A stretch of 64,000 nt of DNA, from positions 1-64,000 of the forward strand of contig CACWZZ010000008.1 in the NCBI GenBank assembly GCA_902765485.1, in the 5' to 3' direction. The notes below the pieces were generated by a model. The model did no database searches. It saw only the letters and a list, made by a program, of their open reading frames with translations, and was not told where the DNA came from. Below are positions 34,447 through 42,839 of the stretch, piece after piece (the first letter of the stretch is position 1; each line of letters begins with the position of its first letter). The position numbers and the translations under genes were made by a program. This stretch comes from an uncultured Bacteroidales bacterium (GTDB lineage: Bacteria; Bacteroidota; Bacteroidia; Bacteroidales; Paludibacteraceae).

Positions 34447-34572
34447 ATGACCACCTATATAGCCGATACGGAACATTATTCCGAGGTCGTTGCGCGGATG
34501 TGCAAAGCGAGACGGTTGTTATGGATAGCGACCGAGGATCTCAAAGACCTGTATGTCATGCAGGGAACGTGA
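34447..34572 (+). pseudogene. remnant of a phospholipase D-like protein (N-terminal 41 codons)
   Basis: An ATG frame reads MTTYIADTEHYSEVVARMCK and continues ARRLLWIATEDLKDLYVMQG before stopping. This is the start I know from PLD-like domain proteins in Bacteroidota (WIGTADLKDLYV type), which are normally several times longer. The sequence after the stop has no matching continuation in any frame. I therefore read it as a truncated leftover; a functional 41-residue peptide is unlikely. Confidence 0.6.
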
Positions 34573-34931
34573 CTTTTCCTAAACTTAGAAGACAGTTTTT
34601 GATTATTTTCCTAAGTTACTGGACAATCATCCTAAATTCCTTGAAGTCGGTATATAATTTTTTGTTCTGACCGTTTTGACCTTTTTGACCGTTTCACCCC
34701 AAACGGTCAATCCGGTCAATTCGGTCATGTCATTTTTTTTGCCACTTCTGCCACTTTTGCCATATTAATTTTTTTTCTTAACAATAGGAACTTTTTAAGT
34801 TCGTTTCAAAATCGGTTCAAGCGGCAGAGGTTGCGCTGACGTCGCGCTGCTCTTGGGCAGATTTGGTATAACCGCCAAATCTTAAAAATAGGAATCTCTT
34901 TTTCATAAGAGTTATCTGTTATAAAAAGTGA
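34573..34931. other. gene-free spacer with direct and inverted 9-bp repeats
   Basis: No convincing gene. At 34668-34729 TGACCGTTT-type units run forward and then inverted, including a perfect 9-bp hairpin (TGACCGTTT 34686-34694, AAACGGTCA 34701-34709) and three GGTCANNNN units at 9-bp spacing. At 34741-34763 there are three GCCACTTNT-like units, also 9 bp apart. The rest is AT-rich and featureless to my eye. Confidence 0.75.
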
Positions 34932-34958
34932 ATATGCGCGGTATTCAGCCGCGCATAT
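34932..34958 (-). terminator. intrinsic terminator downstream of the small lipoprotein genes
   Basis: Perfect 10-bp arms ATATGCGCGG / CCGCGCATAT with a 7-nt loop. On the minus strand it is followed by TTCACTTTTTA, and it lies 25 bp past the stop codon at 34983. Confidence 0.85.
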
Positions 34959-34982
34959 CCTGATAGAAACCTCCTCCGAGGT

Positions 34983-35240
34983 TTATTTCTTGCAGTTGTC
35001 CTTGCTCAGGAAGGTCTGCGTCTTCGTCGCCTTAAAGCCGGGCATAGAGGACGCCAAGAGCTCTAACTGCGCATCGGAATCCACTCCGTTACCGTAGTAA
35101 TAATACTCTACCACTTGACCTCCATCCGGACTCGTAAGCGTGATCTTCCAGCACTGCTCTTTGTTCGGATCGCAGGAGGTAAAACCTGCTGCTAATGCCA
35201 TAACGGCTACTGCCGCAAGGCTCATAAATACTTTCTTCAT
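34983..35240 (-). CDS. small secreted protein, probable lipoprotein
   Basis: This 85-residue protein begins MKKVFMSLAAVAVMALAAGF followed by TSCDP, a hydrophobic signal with a possible lipoprotein cysteine. The mature part is about 60 residues, with TSPDGGQVVEYYYYGNG and a basic end. I recognise no domain. It is the second of two small exported protein genes on the minus strand, 32 bp after the first, and is followed by a strong terminator. Confidence 0.7.
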   Translation of the reverse strand: MKKVFMSLAAVAVMALAAGFTSCDPNKEQCWKITLTSPDGGQVVEYYYYGNGVDSDAQLELLASSMPGFKATKTQTFLSKDNCKK

Positions 35241-35272
35241 GACTTAATCGTTTTAATAGTTAATCTATTGAT

Positions 35273-35671
35273 TTATTCATTTGTATTCTCATCCAGAGAG
35301 ATTTTGGCGGTCAGTTTGTCGCCGGTTTTCACCGTTACCGTGGTATATCCAAGAAGGCTTTCTTCTTTGTCAAAGACAGCGAAATAGAAGGTCTCCTCGT
35401 CCTGTGCTCCAACACTGCTCGGTGCAAAATCATCCGGCGATTTGAGGTCAAAATGTGCCACGCCGGCAGCATTCGTGGTAGCAGAGGCGGTATAGTTCTG
35501 CTTGTACTGTGCTCCGCCGATGCCCTTGTAGTGCATTTTCCACACTACGACACCTGCCTGCGGCTGGTTGTTCTTGGTTACTTCCACATCTACTGTAGCC
35601 TCCGTCTTGAACGTGCAACTACTCATCACTACGGCTACCAGAGCCGCCAAAAGAATCTGAATCTTTCTCAT
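35273..35671 (-). CDS. small lipoprotein with beta-sandwich-like domain
   Basis: This 132-residue protein starts MRKIQILLAALVAVVMSSC, a clear lipoprotein signal (cysteine 19). The mature part (ATVDVEVTKNNQPQAGVVVW, then TTNAAGVAHFDL and GYTTVTVKTGDKLTAKISL) resembles a carboxypeptidase-regulatory or Ig-like beta-sandwich. It probably sits on the cell envelope. It pairs with the smaller secreted protein downstream. No function can be assigned. Confidence 0.72.
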   Translation of the reverse strand: MRKIQILLAALVAVVMSSCTFKTEATVDVEVTKNNQPQAGVVVWKMHYKGIGGAQYKQNYTASATTNAAGVAHFDLKSPDDFAPSSVGAQDEETFYFAVFDKEESLLGYTTVTVKTGDKLTAKISLDENTNE

Positions 35672-35753
35672 AATAATATCATTGTTTTATTTTAGTATTC
35701 AGTTTGTTACTACAAGGCGTTGTTGTATATAGCCTGACTTTTTGACGAACTGC

Positions 35754-37793
35754 TTATCTCTCCCTGAACGCACCGCTTCGGTATGCATGCAGGAGTTGTT
35801 CGAGCGACGCGATCTGTTCGAGCAGCTCCTTTCCTTTGTCCGTATCTTTGATACGAATGCGGTGCTTGCTGAAATCCTGCAGCAGCGTCCGGCTGTGAAT
35901 ATCGCTTCCGGAGATCACCGCTTGCTCGCGGCTCTCGAACGATTCGTGCTCCACGAGCTGGATACCGTGGCTGTTGTAGATCAGCGTGTATCCGGCAATT
36001 CCTGTCTTCTCCTGATAAGGCTTGCTGAACCCTCCGTCGATCACGAACCGCCGACCGTTTGCACGGGTAGGAGTCTCGCCTTTTATTGTGCGAACGGGCA
36101 CATGACCATTGACGATCCGTCCCGTCGCAGGGTCTAAACCGAACTCTTGAAGGATCTTCTTGCAAATCTCTTCATCGTCCGCCAGCGTGAAATAAGCGCC
36201 TTTCTGCTCGCGGTGCGGATCGGCTGACTGAGGATTAGAAGCAGACGGCTTCTCGATGAAATACCGTTCGAAAGTGGTCATTTTGTCTTTGTTGTAGAGC
36301 GGCGAGAACTCGCCTTCCCAGAGATAGAGCATATAGTCCAGCGCGTCCTGTTTCTCCTTGCCCTCGCCGTAATACGCCATGCGGATCACTTCGTCCGTGC
36401 GGTCCATCAACGCCTTGCCGCTCACCCGCTTGCCGCACACATCGGCTTCGGCGAACGAACCGTCCGCGTTCAAAGGAATAGCGGCGTGGTAGAGTAGGAA
36501 ACCATTGCGCACGAGATAGAGCGAACCGTGCTCGTAAAGCATCTTCAGATGTCGCTGCATCTTCTCGCTCTTGCGGAACGAACGCCATAGCTGGTTCATC
36601 AGGTCCTCCTCGTATTTCGTCAACTTGTACGGATCAGCCGGATCAATCGTTGGCAGGTTGGTGTCGAGCAACTTGTAAGTTGCTATCGTGCCTTTCTCCA
36701 AGTCTATTTTGTCCAGCAAAGCGCGATGGTCCATGTGCCATTCGGGATGACGGAGCACCGTCTGACCTTCCAATTTGAACTGGATGATCGAGATCGCTTT
36801 GTGCATTTTCGCCATCAGTTGTGCCGAACGGGTCAGCCGCGGGTTGTTCTCAAAATCCTTCGTTTGCCAAATCGTGCACGGGTCGTCGCCGTAAATTGTC
36901 ATGGCGAAGTTCGCCAGCGGCAGCAGGTTGATTCCGTAACCTTCTTCGAGGGTTTCGATGTTGGCGTAACGGATTGAGACGCGCAGCACGGTCGCCAAGA
37001 GTGCCAAGTTGCCTGCCATCGCACCCATCCACTCTATATCGTGGTTGCCCCATTGTATATCGTAGTCGCGCACGGTGGACAGCACGTCCAAAATTTTGCT
37101 CGCACCCGGTCCGCGGTCGAAGATGTCGCCTACTATATGCAGTGTGTCAATTGTCAGAGAATGAATCAGATACGAGATAGCGATGATGAACGCATCGGCA
37201 CTACCGGTCTCGATGATTCCGTCTATGATGGCGTTGTAATAAGTCTGTCGGTCTTTCTGCTCCAGGTGAGATTCATGCAGCAGCTCGCCGATGATATATT
37301 CATACCCGGACGGTAAAAGACGACGTACTTTGGACCGGCTGTATTTGATGGTCACGGCGCGCGCGATATTCACCACTTGGTGCAGACGCGTGCGATACCA
37401 GTCTTCCAAGGTCGGCAGTTTCGAAATCTCCGCATTGAGCCGGAACAGGGTCTTGTATTCCTCCTCTTTCAGCGGCTCCTTTCCCTCAGCTTCGTAGAAC
37501 CTCTTGATGAGCTCTATCCGCTCGTCGGGATAGTAGATTAGCGCGCAAATGGCGCGTTTCTCTTCCTCGGAAAGGCTCTCCCCATAGACCTCATCTACTT
37601 TCTTGCGTACCACGCCCGAAGCGTTTTTGATCATGTGAATGAAAGCCATTGACTCGCCGTGCAGGTCACTCACAAAATGCTCTGTCCCTTTGGGCAGAGA
37701 GAGGATTGCGCGCAGGTTGATTAACTCCGTGATTACGCTTTGTGCGTTAGGAAATTTCTCACTCAGAAGCCGTAAATACCGTTCGTCCGTCAT
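35754..37793 (-). CDS. fbp: fructose-1,6-bisphosphatase class III
   Basis: This 679-residue protein is a class III FBPase, which hydrolyses fructose 1,6-bisphosphate in gluconeogenesis. The metallophosphoesterase motifs are HFVSDLHGESMAF (about residues 39-51), VGDIFDRGPGASKIL and IQWGNHDIEWMGA. Further family blocks are LLYHAAIPLNADGSF and GHVPVRTIKGETPTRANGRR. Length is near the normal 640-680. It has its own minus-strand promoter at 37837-37867. The segment KPSASNPQSADPHREQKG at about residues 517-534 looks longer than in relatives. Confidence 0.95.
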   Translation of the reverse strand: MTDERYLRLLSEKFPNAQSVITELINLRAILSLPKGTEHFVSDLHGESMAFIHMIKNASGVVRKKVDEVYGESLSEEEKRAICALIYYPDERIELIKRFYEAEGKEPLKEEEYKTLFRLNAEISKLPTLEDWYRTRLHQVVNIARAVTIKYSRSKVRRLLPSGYEYIIGELLHESHLEQKDRQTYYNAIIDGIIETGSADAFIIAISYLIHSLTIDTLHIVGDIFDRGPGASKILDVLSTVRDYDIQWGNHDIEWMGAMAGNLALLATVLRVSIRYANIETLEEGYGINLLPLANFAMTIYGDDPCTIWQTKDFENNPRLTRSAQLMAKMHKAISIIQFKLEGQTVLRHPEWHMDHRALLDKIDLEKGTIATYKLLDTNLPTIDPADPYKLTKYEEDLMNQLWRSFRKSEKMQRHLKMLYEHGSLYLVRNGFLLYHAAIPLNADGSFAEADVCGKRVSGKALMDRTDEVIRMAYYGEGKEKQDALDYMLYLWEGEFSPLYNKDKMTTFERYFIEKPSASNPQSADPHREQKGAYFTLADDEEICKKILQEFGLDPATGRIVNGHVPVRTIKGETPTRANGRRFVIDGGFSKPYQEKTGIAGYTLIYNSHGIQLVEHESFESREQAVISGSDIHSRTLLQDFSKHRIRIKDTDKGKELLEQIASLEQLLHAYRSGAFRER

Positions 37794-37836
37794 GTCCTGT
37801 GTATTTCGTGTATTAAACCGTGTTCTAAATCGCCTG

Positions 37837-37867
37837 CAAATTTACTACAAATATTGCACATACGCAA
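37837..37867 (-). promoter_or_regulatory. Bacteroidota-type promoter for fbp
   Basis: On the minus strand TTG (plus CAA 37865-37867) and TAAATTTG (plus CAAATTTA 37837-37844) with a 20-nt spacer, 44 bp before the fbp start. Confidence 0.82.
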
Positions 37868-37967
37868 ATTATTTTGTGATTTAAACGCTTTTTTTACGAA
37901 AAATCCTTGCGTGTACTGTCCAACTGAAGGCTAAATGCACTTTTTTTGAATTTTCTTGCTGAAAAAT

Positions 37968-37998
37968 TTGGTCATGTCAAAAAAAAGTAGTAATTTTG
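37968..37998 (+). promoter_or_regulatory. Bacteroidota-type promoter for rplM-rpsI
   Basis: TTG at 37968-37970 and TAATTTTG at 37991-37998, spacer 20 nt. Divergent from the fbp promoter about 100 bp away. Confidence 0.83.
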
Positions 37999-38132
37999 CA
38001 GGCTTTTTCGCGTGAACGTGTATTGCGCACGGGCGGAAAGGCGCATATAAACATATTTATTAATCGCCGAATCGGGCAGTGCGGCAACGCTTAATAGATG
38101 TCTGTCGGTTCGGTCCAAAACAAACAAAATTA
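37999..38132 (+). promoter_or_regulatory. 5' leader of rplM, possible ribosomal-protein leader
   Basis: A leader of about 130 nt separates the promoter from the rplM ATG, long for this genome. It contains GC-rich stretches (GCGCACGGGCGG; CGCCGAATCGGGCAGTGCGGC) able to pair. Autoregulatory leaders have been proposed for rplM in Bacteroidia, so this could be one. I have not verified a fold. Confidence 0.45.
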
Positions 38133-38588
38133 ATGGAACACAATTCGTACAAAACAGTGTCGGTGAACAAAGCTACCGCTAAGAAAGAGTGGGTGGTTAT
38201 CGACGCTGAGGGCCAGATTCTGGGCCGTATGGCTTCCAAGGTAGCAAAACTGCTCCGCGGAAAGTACAAACCGAGCTACACTCCGAACGTGGACTGTGGC
38301 GACAATGTAATTATTATCAATGCCGACAAAGTACAGCTGACCGGTAACAAATGGAACGACCGCGTATATGTACGCTACACCGGTTTCCCGGGCGGACAGC
38401 GTGAGTTCACTCCGGCAGACCTTCTTGCCAAAGGCGCAGACAAACTCGTTCGCCGCGTAGTAAAAGGCATGCTGCCGAAGAACCGTCTCGGTGCTCGTCA
38501 GATCACGAACCTCTATATCTTCGAAGGTCCGGAGCACAACATGCAGGCACAGCAACCCAAAGTAATTGATATCAACACCCTCAAATAA
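38133..38588 (+). CDS. rplM: 50S ribosomal protein L13
   Basis: ATG 38133 (MEHNSYKTVSVNKATAKKEW) gives 151 residues. Core family sequence: VVIDAEGQILGRMASKVAKLLRGKYKPSYTPNVDCGDNVIIIN and FPGGQREFTPADLL, then VKGMLPKNRLG. An apparent 18-codon upstream extension lies in the leader and is rejected. It is 9 bp from rpsI, the universal partner. Confidence 0.98.
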   Translation: MEHNSYKTVSVNKATAKKEWVVIDAEGQILGRMASKVAKLLRGKYKPSYTPNVDCGDNVIIINADKVQLTGNKWNDRVYVRYTGFPGGQREFTPADLLAKGADKLVRRVVKGMLPKNRLGARQITNLYIFEGPEHNMQAQQPKVIDINTLK

Positions 38589-38597
38589 TAGAAGCAA

Positions 38598-38984
38598 ATG
38601 GAAACAGTTAATGCATTAGGACGTCGTAAAGAGGCAGTAGCCCGCGTTTACGTAAACGAAGGAAGCGGCAAGATCGTGATCAACGGCCGCGACATCGAGA
38701 CTTATTTCCCGTCTTCTATTCTGCGCTATATCGTTCTCCAGCCGCTGAACAAACTCGGTGTGGCAGAGAAATACGATATCAAGGTAACCCTTGACGGCGG
38801 TGGTTTCAAAGGTCAGGCAGAGGCTCTTCGTCTGGCTATCGCCCGCGCTCTGGTGAAGATCAATCCGGAAGACAAGACCGCTCTGAAGGCAGAAGGCTTC
38901 ATGACTCGTGACGCTCGTGAGGTTGAGCGTAAGAAACCGGGTCAGCCGAAGGCACGTAAGCACTTCCAGTTCAGTAAGCGTTAA
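38598..38984 (+). CDS. rpsI: 30S ribosomal protein S9
   Basis: This 128-residue protein has the S9 pattern: ALGRRKEAVARVYV at the N-terminus, GGFKGQAEALRLAIARALV in the middle and the basic C-terminal tail KKPGQPKARKHFQFSKR that reaches the ribosomal P site. It follows rplM by 9 bp and is probably transcribed from the rplM promoter. A strong hairpin follows the stop. Confidence 0.98.
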   Translation: METVNALGRRKEAVARVYVNEGSGKIVINGRDIETYFPSSILRYIVLQPLNKLGVAEKYDIKVTLDGGGFKGQAEALRLAIARALVKINPEDKTALKAEGFMTRDAREVERKKPGQPKARKHFQFSKR

Positions 38985-38997
38985 TCGCACAACTCCA

Positions 38998-39037
38998 AAT
39001 CGTGTGGACTCCTACGGGATTACCACACGATTGTTTT
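38998..39037 (+). terminator. hairpin between rpsI and rpsB
   Basis: Perfect 10-bp arms AATCGTGTGG / CCACACGATT with a 15-nt loop, followed by GTTTTG. The T-run is short, so it may be a terminator or an attenuator in the rpsB leader. Confidence 0.7.
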
Positions 39038-39127
39038 GGGTTGTCCAACGCCTGCGTGCGTGCGCGTAATAATATATAAGGTTTACGCGTGAAAGACAGA
39101 CCCGAAAGAACGGAGAAATAATATTTT

Positions 39128-39158
39128 ATTATTCATTAATCATTAAACATTAAAAATT
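39128..39158 (+). repeat. ATTAAAC-type heptamer array upstream of rpsB
   Basis: Four 7-bp units ATTATTC, ATTAATC, ATTAAAC, ATTAAAA and a partial fifth that runs into the GTG start codon of rpsB at 39159. Confidence 0.88.
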
Positions 39159-39986
39159 GTGAGAACAAATTTTGATCAACTTCTCGAGGCAGGCGCACAC
39201 TTCGGCCACCTCAAGCGCAAATGGAATCCGGCAATGGCTCCGTACATCTACATGGAGCGCAACGGAATTCACATCATCGACCTGAACAAGACCGTCATTA
39301 AAGTAGAAGAAGCAGCAGAGGCCTTGAAAAACCTCGCCCGCAGCGGTCGCAAAGTGCTGTTTGTCGGCACCAAGAAACAAGCACAAGAGGTAGTAGCCGC
39401 TCGTGCTCAAGAGGTAGGTATGCCGTACATCACCGAGCGTTGGGCAGGTGGTATGCTGACCAACTTCCCGACTATCCGCAAGGCAGTTAAGAAAATGGGT
39501 CAGATCGACAAAATGATGACCGATGGCACGCTGGAAAACGTTTCCAAACGCGAGAAACTGCAAATCACCCGCCAACGCGAGAAATTGGAGAAGAACCTCG
39601 GTTCTATCGCAGACATGACTCGCCTTCCGAGCGCTGTGTTTGTAGTCGATGTAATGAAAGAGCACATTGCTGTAGCAGAGGCTAACCGCCTCGGAATCCC
39701 TGTATTCGGCATTGTAGATACCAACTCGAACCCGAACAACATCGATTTCGTTATTCCTGCTAACGACGATGCAACCAAAGCTATCGACGTTATTCTCGGC
39801 GCAGTATGCGAGGCAATCAAAGAGGGTCTCGAGGAGCGTAAGGTAGAGAAAGCAGACGAGAGCGCAGCTGAAGAGCAGGCTAACGCAGAGGCTCCGGCAC
39901 CTAAAGAGCGCCGTCAACGCATCCGCAAAGCAGCTCCGAAAGCAGAGAAACCCGCTGAGGAGAAACCCGCAGAGGACGCAGAGTAA
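39159..39986 (+). CDS. rpsB: 30S ribosomal protein S2
   Basis: This 275-residue protein starts at GTG 39159 (MRTNFDQLLEAGAHFGHLKRKW). S2 motifs are AGAHFGHLKRKWNPAMAPYIY, GRKVLFVGTKKQA, RWAGGMLTNFPTI, and VFGIVDTNSNPNNIDFVIPANDDA. The last 50 residues are an Ala/Glu/Lys-rich tail (AEEQANAEAPAPKERRQRIR and AEKPAEEKPAEDAE), common in Bacteroidota S2. The start codon is entered directly from a heptamer array and the stop lies in the next array, before tsf. Confidence 0.97.
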   Translation: MRTNFDQLLEAGAHFGHLKRKWNPAMAPYIYMERNGIHIIDLNKTVIKVEEAAEALKNLARSGRKVLFVGTKKQAQEVVAARAQEVGMPYITERWAGGMLTNFPTIRKAVKKMGQIDKMMTDGTLENVSKREKLQITRQREKLEKNLGSIADMTRLPSAVFVVDVMKEHIAVAEANRLGIPVFGIVDTNSNPNNIDFVIPANDDATKAIDVILGAVCEAIKEGLEERKVEKADESAAEEQANAEAPAPKERRQRIRKAAPKAEKPAEEKPAEDAE

Positions 39987-40019
39987 TTGAGAATTGATAA
40001 TTGATAATTGAGAATTGAT
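39985..40019 (+). repeat. AATTGAG-type heptamer array between rpsB and tsf
   Basis: Five 7-bp units: AATTGAG, AATTGAT, AATTGAT, AATTGAG, AATTGAT. The rpsB stop codon overlaps the first unit and the tsf ATG is 1 bp after the last. Confidence 0.93.
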
Positions 40020-40020
40020 T

Positions 40021-41013
40021 ATGGCAGTAACATTAGCTGATATCAAGAAATTACGCGACATCACCGGTGCCGGTATGATGGACGTAAAGAAAGCCTTGGA
40101 AGAGGCAAACGGCGATTTCGAAGTAGCGAAAGACTTGCTGCGCAAACGTGGACAAGCTATCGCTGCAAAACGTAGCGACCGTGAGGCTTCCGAAGGTTGC
40201 GTACTCGCGAAAGTGAAAGGCAATTTCGGCGCTATCGTTGGCGTAAAATGCGAAACCGACTTCGTGGCTAAAAACGAGGACTTCGTGGGCATGGTAAAAC
40301 TGATCCTCGACGCTGCGCTGGACAACAAGATCCGGACGAAAGAGGAACTGGCTGCTCTCAAGGTCGGCAATTTCACCGTAGCAGAGATCATAACCGAGCG
40401 CTCCGGCGTTACCGGAGAGAAGATGGAACTCGCTGACTACGCTTGCCTTGAGGCTCCGGTAGTAGATGCATACAACCACCTCGGCAACAAACTCAGCTCG
40501 CTCGTTGCAGCTGCTGAGGGCGCAGACCACGAGACCGTTCACGGCATCTCCATGCAGGTTGCCGCTATGAGCCCGATCGCGCTGGATGCAGACCACGTAG
40601 CTGAAGAGATAAAGCAGCATGAGCTCTCCGTAGCTATCGAAAAAACCAAACAGGACGAGATCAACAAAGCCGTTGAGAACGCACTCCGCAAAGCCGGTAT
40701 CAATCCTGCTCACGTGGACACGGACGAGCACATTGATTCGAACCAGACCAAGGGCTGGATCACCGCTGAGCAGGCACAGCAGGCTCGCGAGATCAAGAAG
40801 ACTGTGGCTGAGGAAGCAGAGGCTAACCTCGCTAACCAGGCTAAGAAGATCGAGATGATCGCTCAAGGTCGTCTGGGTAAGTTCTTGAAAGAGAACACCC
40901 TCGTTGAGCAAGCGTACATCATGAGCGAGAGCAAAGAGCTCGTGAAAGATGTACTCAAAGCAAAAGGCGTGACAATCCTTGATTTCCGCCGCGTCACATT
41001 ATCCGCAGAATAA
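40021..41013 (+). CDS. tsf: elongation factor Ts
   Basis: EF-Ts recharges EF-Tu with GTP. ATG 40021 ([26 protein letters not shown]) gives 330 residues. The UBA-like N-terminus, [16 protein letters not shown] and [17 protein letters not shown] are diagnostic, and the C-terminal [18 protein letters not shown] ends the core. Start codon follows directly on a heptamer array shared with rpsB. The AsmA-like gene is 11 bp downstream. Confidence 0.98.
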   Translation: MAVTLADIKKLRDITGAGMMDVKKALEEANGDFEVAKDLLRKRGQAIAAKRSDREASEGCVLAKVKGNFGAIVGVKCETDFVAKNEDFVGMVKLILDAALDNKIRTKEELAALKVGNFTVAEIITERSGVTGEKMELADYACLEAPVVDAYNHLGNKLSSLVAAAEGADHETVHGISMQVAAMSPIALDADHVAEEIKQHELSVAIEKTKQDEINKAVENALRKAGINPAHVDTDEHIDSNQTKGWITAEQAQQAREIKKTVAEEAEANLANQAKKIEMIAQGRLGKFLKENTLVEQAYIMSESKELVKDVLKAKGVTILDFRRVTLSAE

Positions 41014-41024
41014 TGGAGTAATTC

Positions 41025-42839
41025 ATGAAAAAATTCTTGAAGATATGTGGATGGGGAGCGCTAGTAATAGTGCTCCTCTTTGCATTGATACTTGCCCTTT
41101 CGCCCGTGGCAAAGCATATCGTGAATACGCGCGGCGAGGACATAGTGGGTCGGCAGTTACACGCAGACCAAGTGATCATCAATCCCTTCTGGGGCGGCGT
41201 CACGATCGAGGGTTTTCAATGCAAGGAAGCGAACGGCGAGACCGATTTCCTCTCCTTCGACCGGCTCTATGTGCAGATCGCTTGGCCGCAGTTGATTGCC
41301 AAACGCGTGAAGATACGCGCTATCCACCTGAACGGCTTCGACGGTCAGATACTGAAGACCCGCGACAAACTCAATTTTTCGGATATCATTGAGCGTTTCT
41401 CCAAAAACGACTCCATTGAGCAACCCAAGGATACCACATCGAGCGGATGGAAAGTGTTTCTGGACGACATCCGGATAAACAACAGCAATGTGCGTTACCG
41501 CGATGTGATTTCCAACAAGCAATGGAAGATAGAGGACCTCTCGCTACGCGTGCCCGGTCTCTATTTCGACAATACCCAGACCAACGCCGGATTGGAGTTC
41601 GGTCTGCCGACAGGCGGTAGAGTGGGTATCGTTGCCGGATACAAGATGCAGGCGAACCGCTACGCGGTGAATGTCAAACTATATGACGTGCACACCGATG
41701 TCGTCTTGCCACTGGTGCAGGACTACCTCAATATCAGCGGTTTGGGCGCCAAACTAAACGGCTCTATCCATGTGGACGGCAGTCTGGATAACATCTCCAA
41801 TATCCAGATGAAAGGCGGTCTCTCGATGGCGGGACTTAGTATCCGCGACACCCACGACGATGAGATCGCTGCGATGGATGAACTGCGAGTCGTCATTGAC
41901 CGCGGAGACCTGAACACCAACACTTTTATTCTCGATTCGCTCTTTATCACCGGCGTCACCGGCAATTACGAGGTGCACGAGAATTGGAACACGCTCTCGC
42001 GTCTGATGAAATCCAAAGAGGACGAGAGTCAGGAACCGGACAGCGTGGCGGTTCAAAAGCCCTCCAATAACCAACCGGCTTCCAAGCCGCTGGTATGGAT
42101 GGCGAAGAAAGTGAAGATCACCGGACATGACCTCGCTTACCACGACTACTCGATGAAAAACGATTGGGAGTATGCTATCAAGTCGCTGCAGGTGGAGGGT
42201 TATAATATCGCTACCAACGGACGCAATGCGGTGAAGGTGAAAGCGACGTTGACATCCGACGCGCAGCTGAATGCAGACTTTGTCGGAGGATTGGACGTAG
42301 CGAACCAAGACACGCGTCTGGACATGAAACTCAAAGGGGTTCAACTGTCGGATTTCGACGCGCTATGCCGCAATTACACGGGCTATCCGCTCAACGGCGG
42401 AGACCTGAGTCTGGACAGTCGGATCAATGTGTTGGGAGGTAAGATGAACGGCTCCAACAAGATCGTTATTGATCATCCCAACGTGGGCAAAAAAGAGCGG
42501 TTCACCAAGGCGCCGTACAAGAATATCCCTGTGCGCATGGGCTTTAAGATACTCACTTCTGCGCAGGACATGATTATCCTTGACGTGCCGGTGAGTGGCG
42601 ATGCCAAGAATCCGAAATTCAGTTTCCGAAAAGTGATCGGACGGGCTTTGCTGAAAGTCTTTTTCGGTCCGCTGATGGGTGTCAACGATCGTAAATCCTT
42701 CAGCGAGGATGAATTGAGAGAAATGCAGGAATTGCTGGACGAAGGTGACTCACTCCGCAATGACACGGTGGGAGAGAGTGCGGCAGACGTCGCAATGACC
42801 GCAGGCGACAGCGCCGGTCTCACCGAAATAGGCAAGTAA
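41025..42839 (+). CDS. AsmA/DUF748-like envelope protein
   Basis: This 604-residue protein has one N-terminal membrane helix (about 8-28: WGALVIVLLFALILALSPVA) followed by a long beta-rich body typical of AsmA-like proteins. It carries repeated strands (VRIRAIHLNGFDGQI region, SLDNISNIQMKGGLSMAGL, LDMKLKGVQLSDFDAL) and an end region KFSFRKVIGRALLKVFFGPLMGV. Members bridge the periplasm and may move lipids. The last 30 codons (QELLDEGDSLRNDTVGESAA region) overlap the end of recQ on the other strand by 90 bp. Confidence 0.78.
   Translation: MKKFLKICGWGALVIVLLFALILALSPVAKHIVNTRGEDIVGRQLHADQVIINPFWGGVTIEGFQCKEANGETDFLSFDRLYVQIAWPQLIAKRVKIRAIHLNGFDGQILKTRDKLNFSDIIERFSKNDSIEQPKDTTSSGWKVFLDDIRINNSNVRYRDVISNKQWKIEDLSLRVPGLYFDNTQTNAGLEFGLPTGGRVGIVAGYKMQANRYAVNVKLYDVHTDVVLPLVQDYLNISGLGAKLNGSIHVDGSLDNISNIQMKGGLSMAGLSIRDTHDDEIAAMDELRVVIDRGDLNTNTFILDSLFITGVTGNYEVHENWNTLSRLMKSKEDESQEPDSVAVQKPSNNQPASKPLVWMAKKVKITGHDLAYHDYSMKNDWEYAIKSLQVEGYNIATNGRNAVKVKATLTSDAQLNADFVGGLDVANQDTRLDMKLKGVQLSDFDALCRNYTGYPLNGGDLSLDSRINVLGGKMNGSNKIVIDHPNVGKKERFTKAPYKNIPVRMGFKILTSAQDMIILDVPVSGDAKNPKFSFRKVIGRALLKVFFGPLMGVNDRKSFSEDELREMQELLDEGDSLRNDTVGESAADVAMTAGDSAGLTEIGK

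Noticed and set aside
36200..36260. Repeat insertion in fbp at the SASNPQSADPHR segment
   Set aside because: The segment seems longer than in relatives but no tandem unit could be identified in the DNA.
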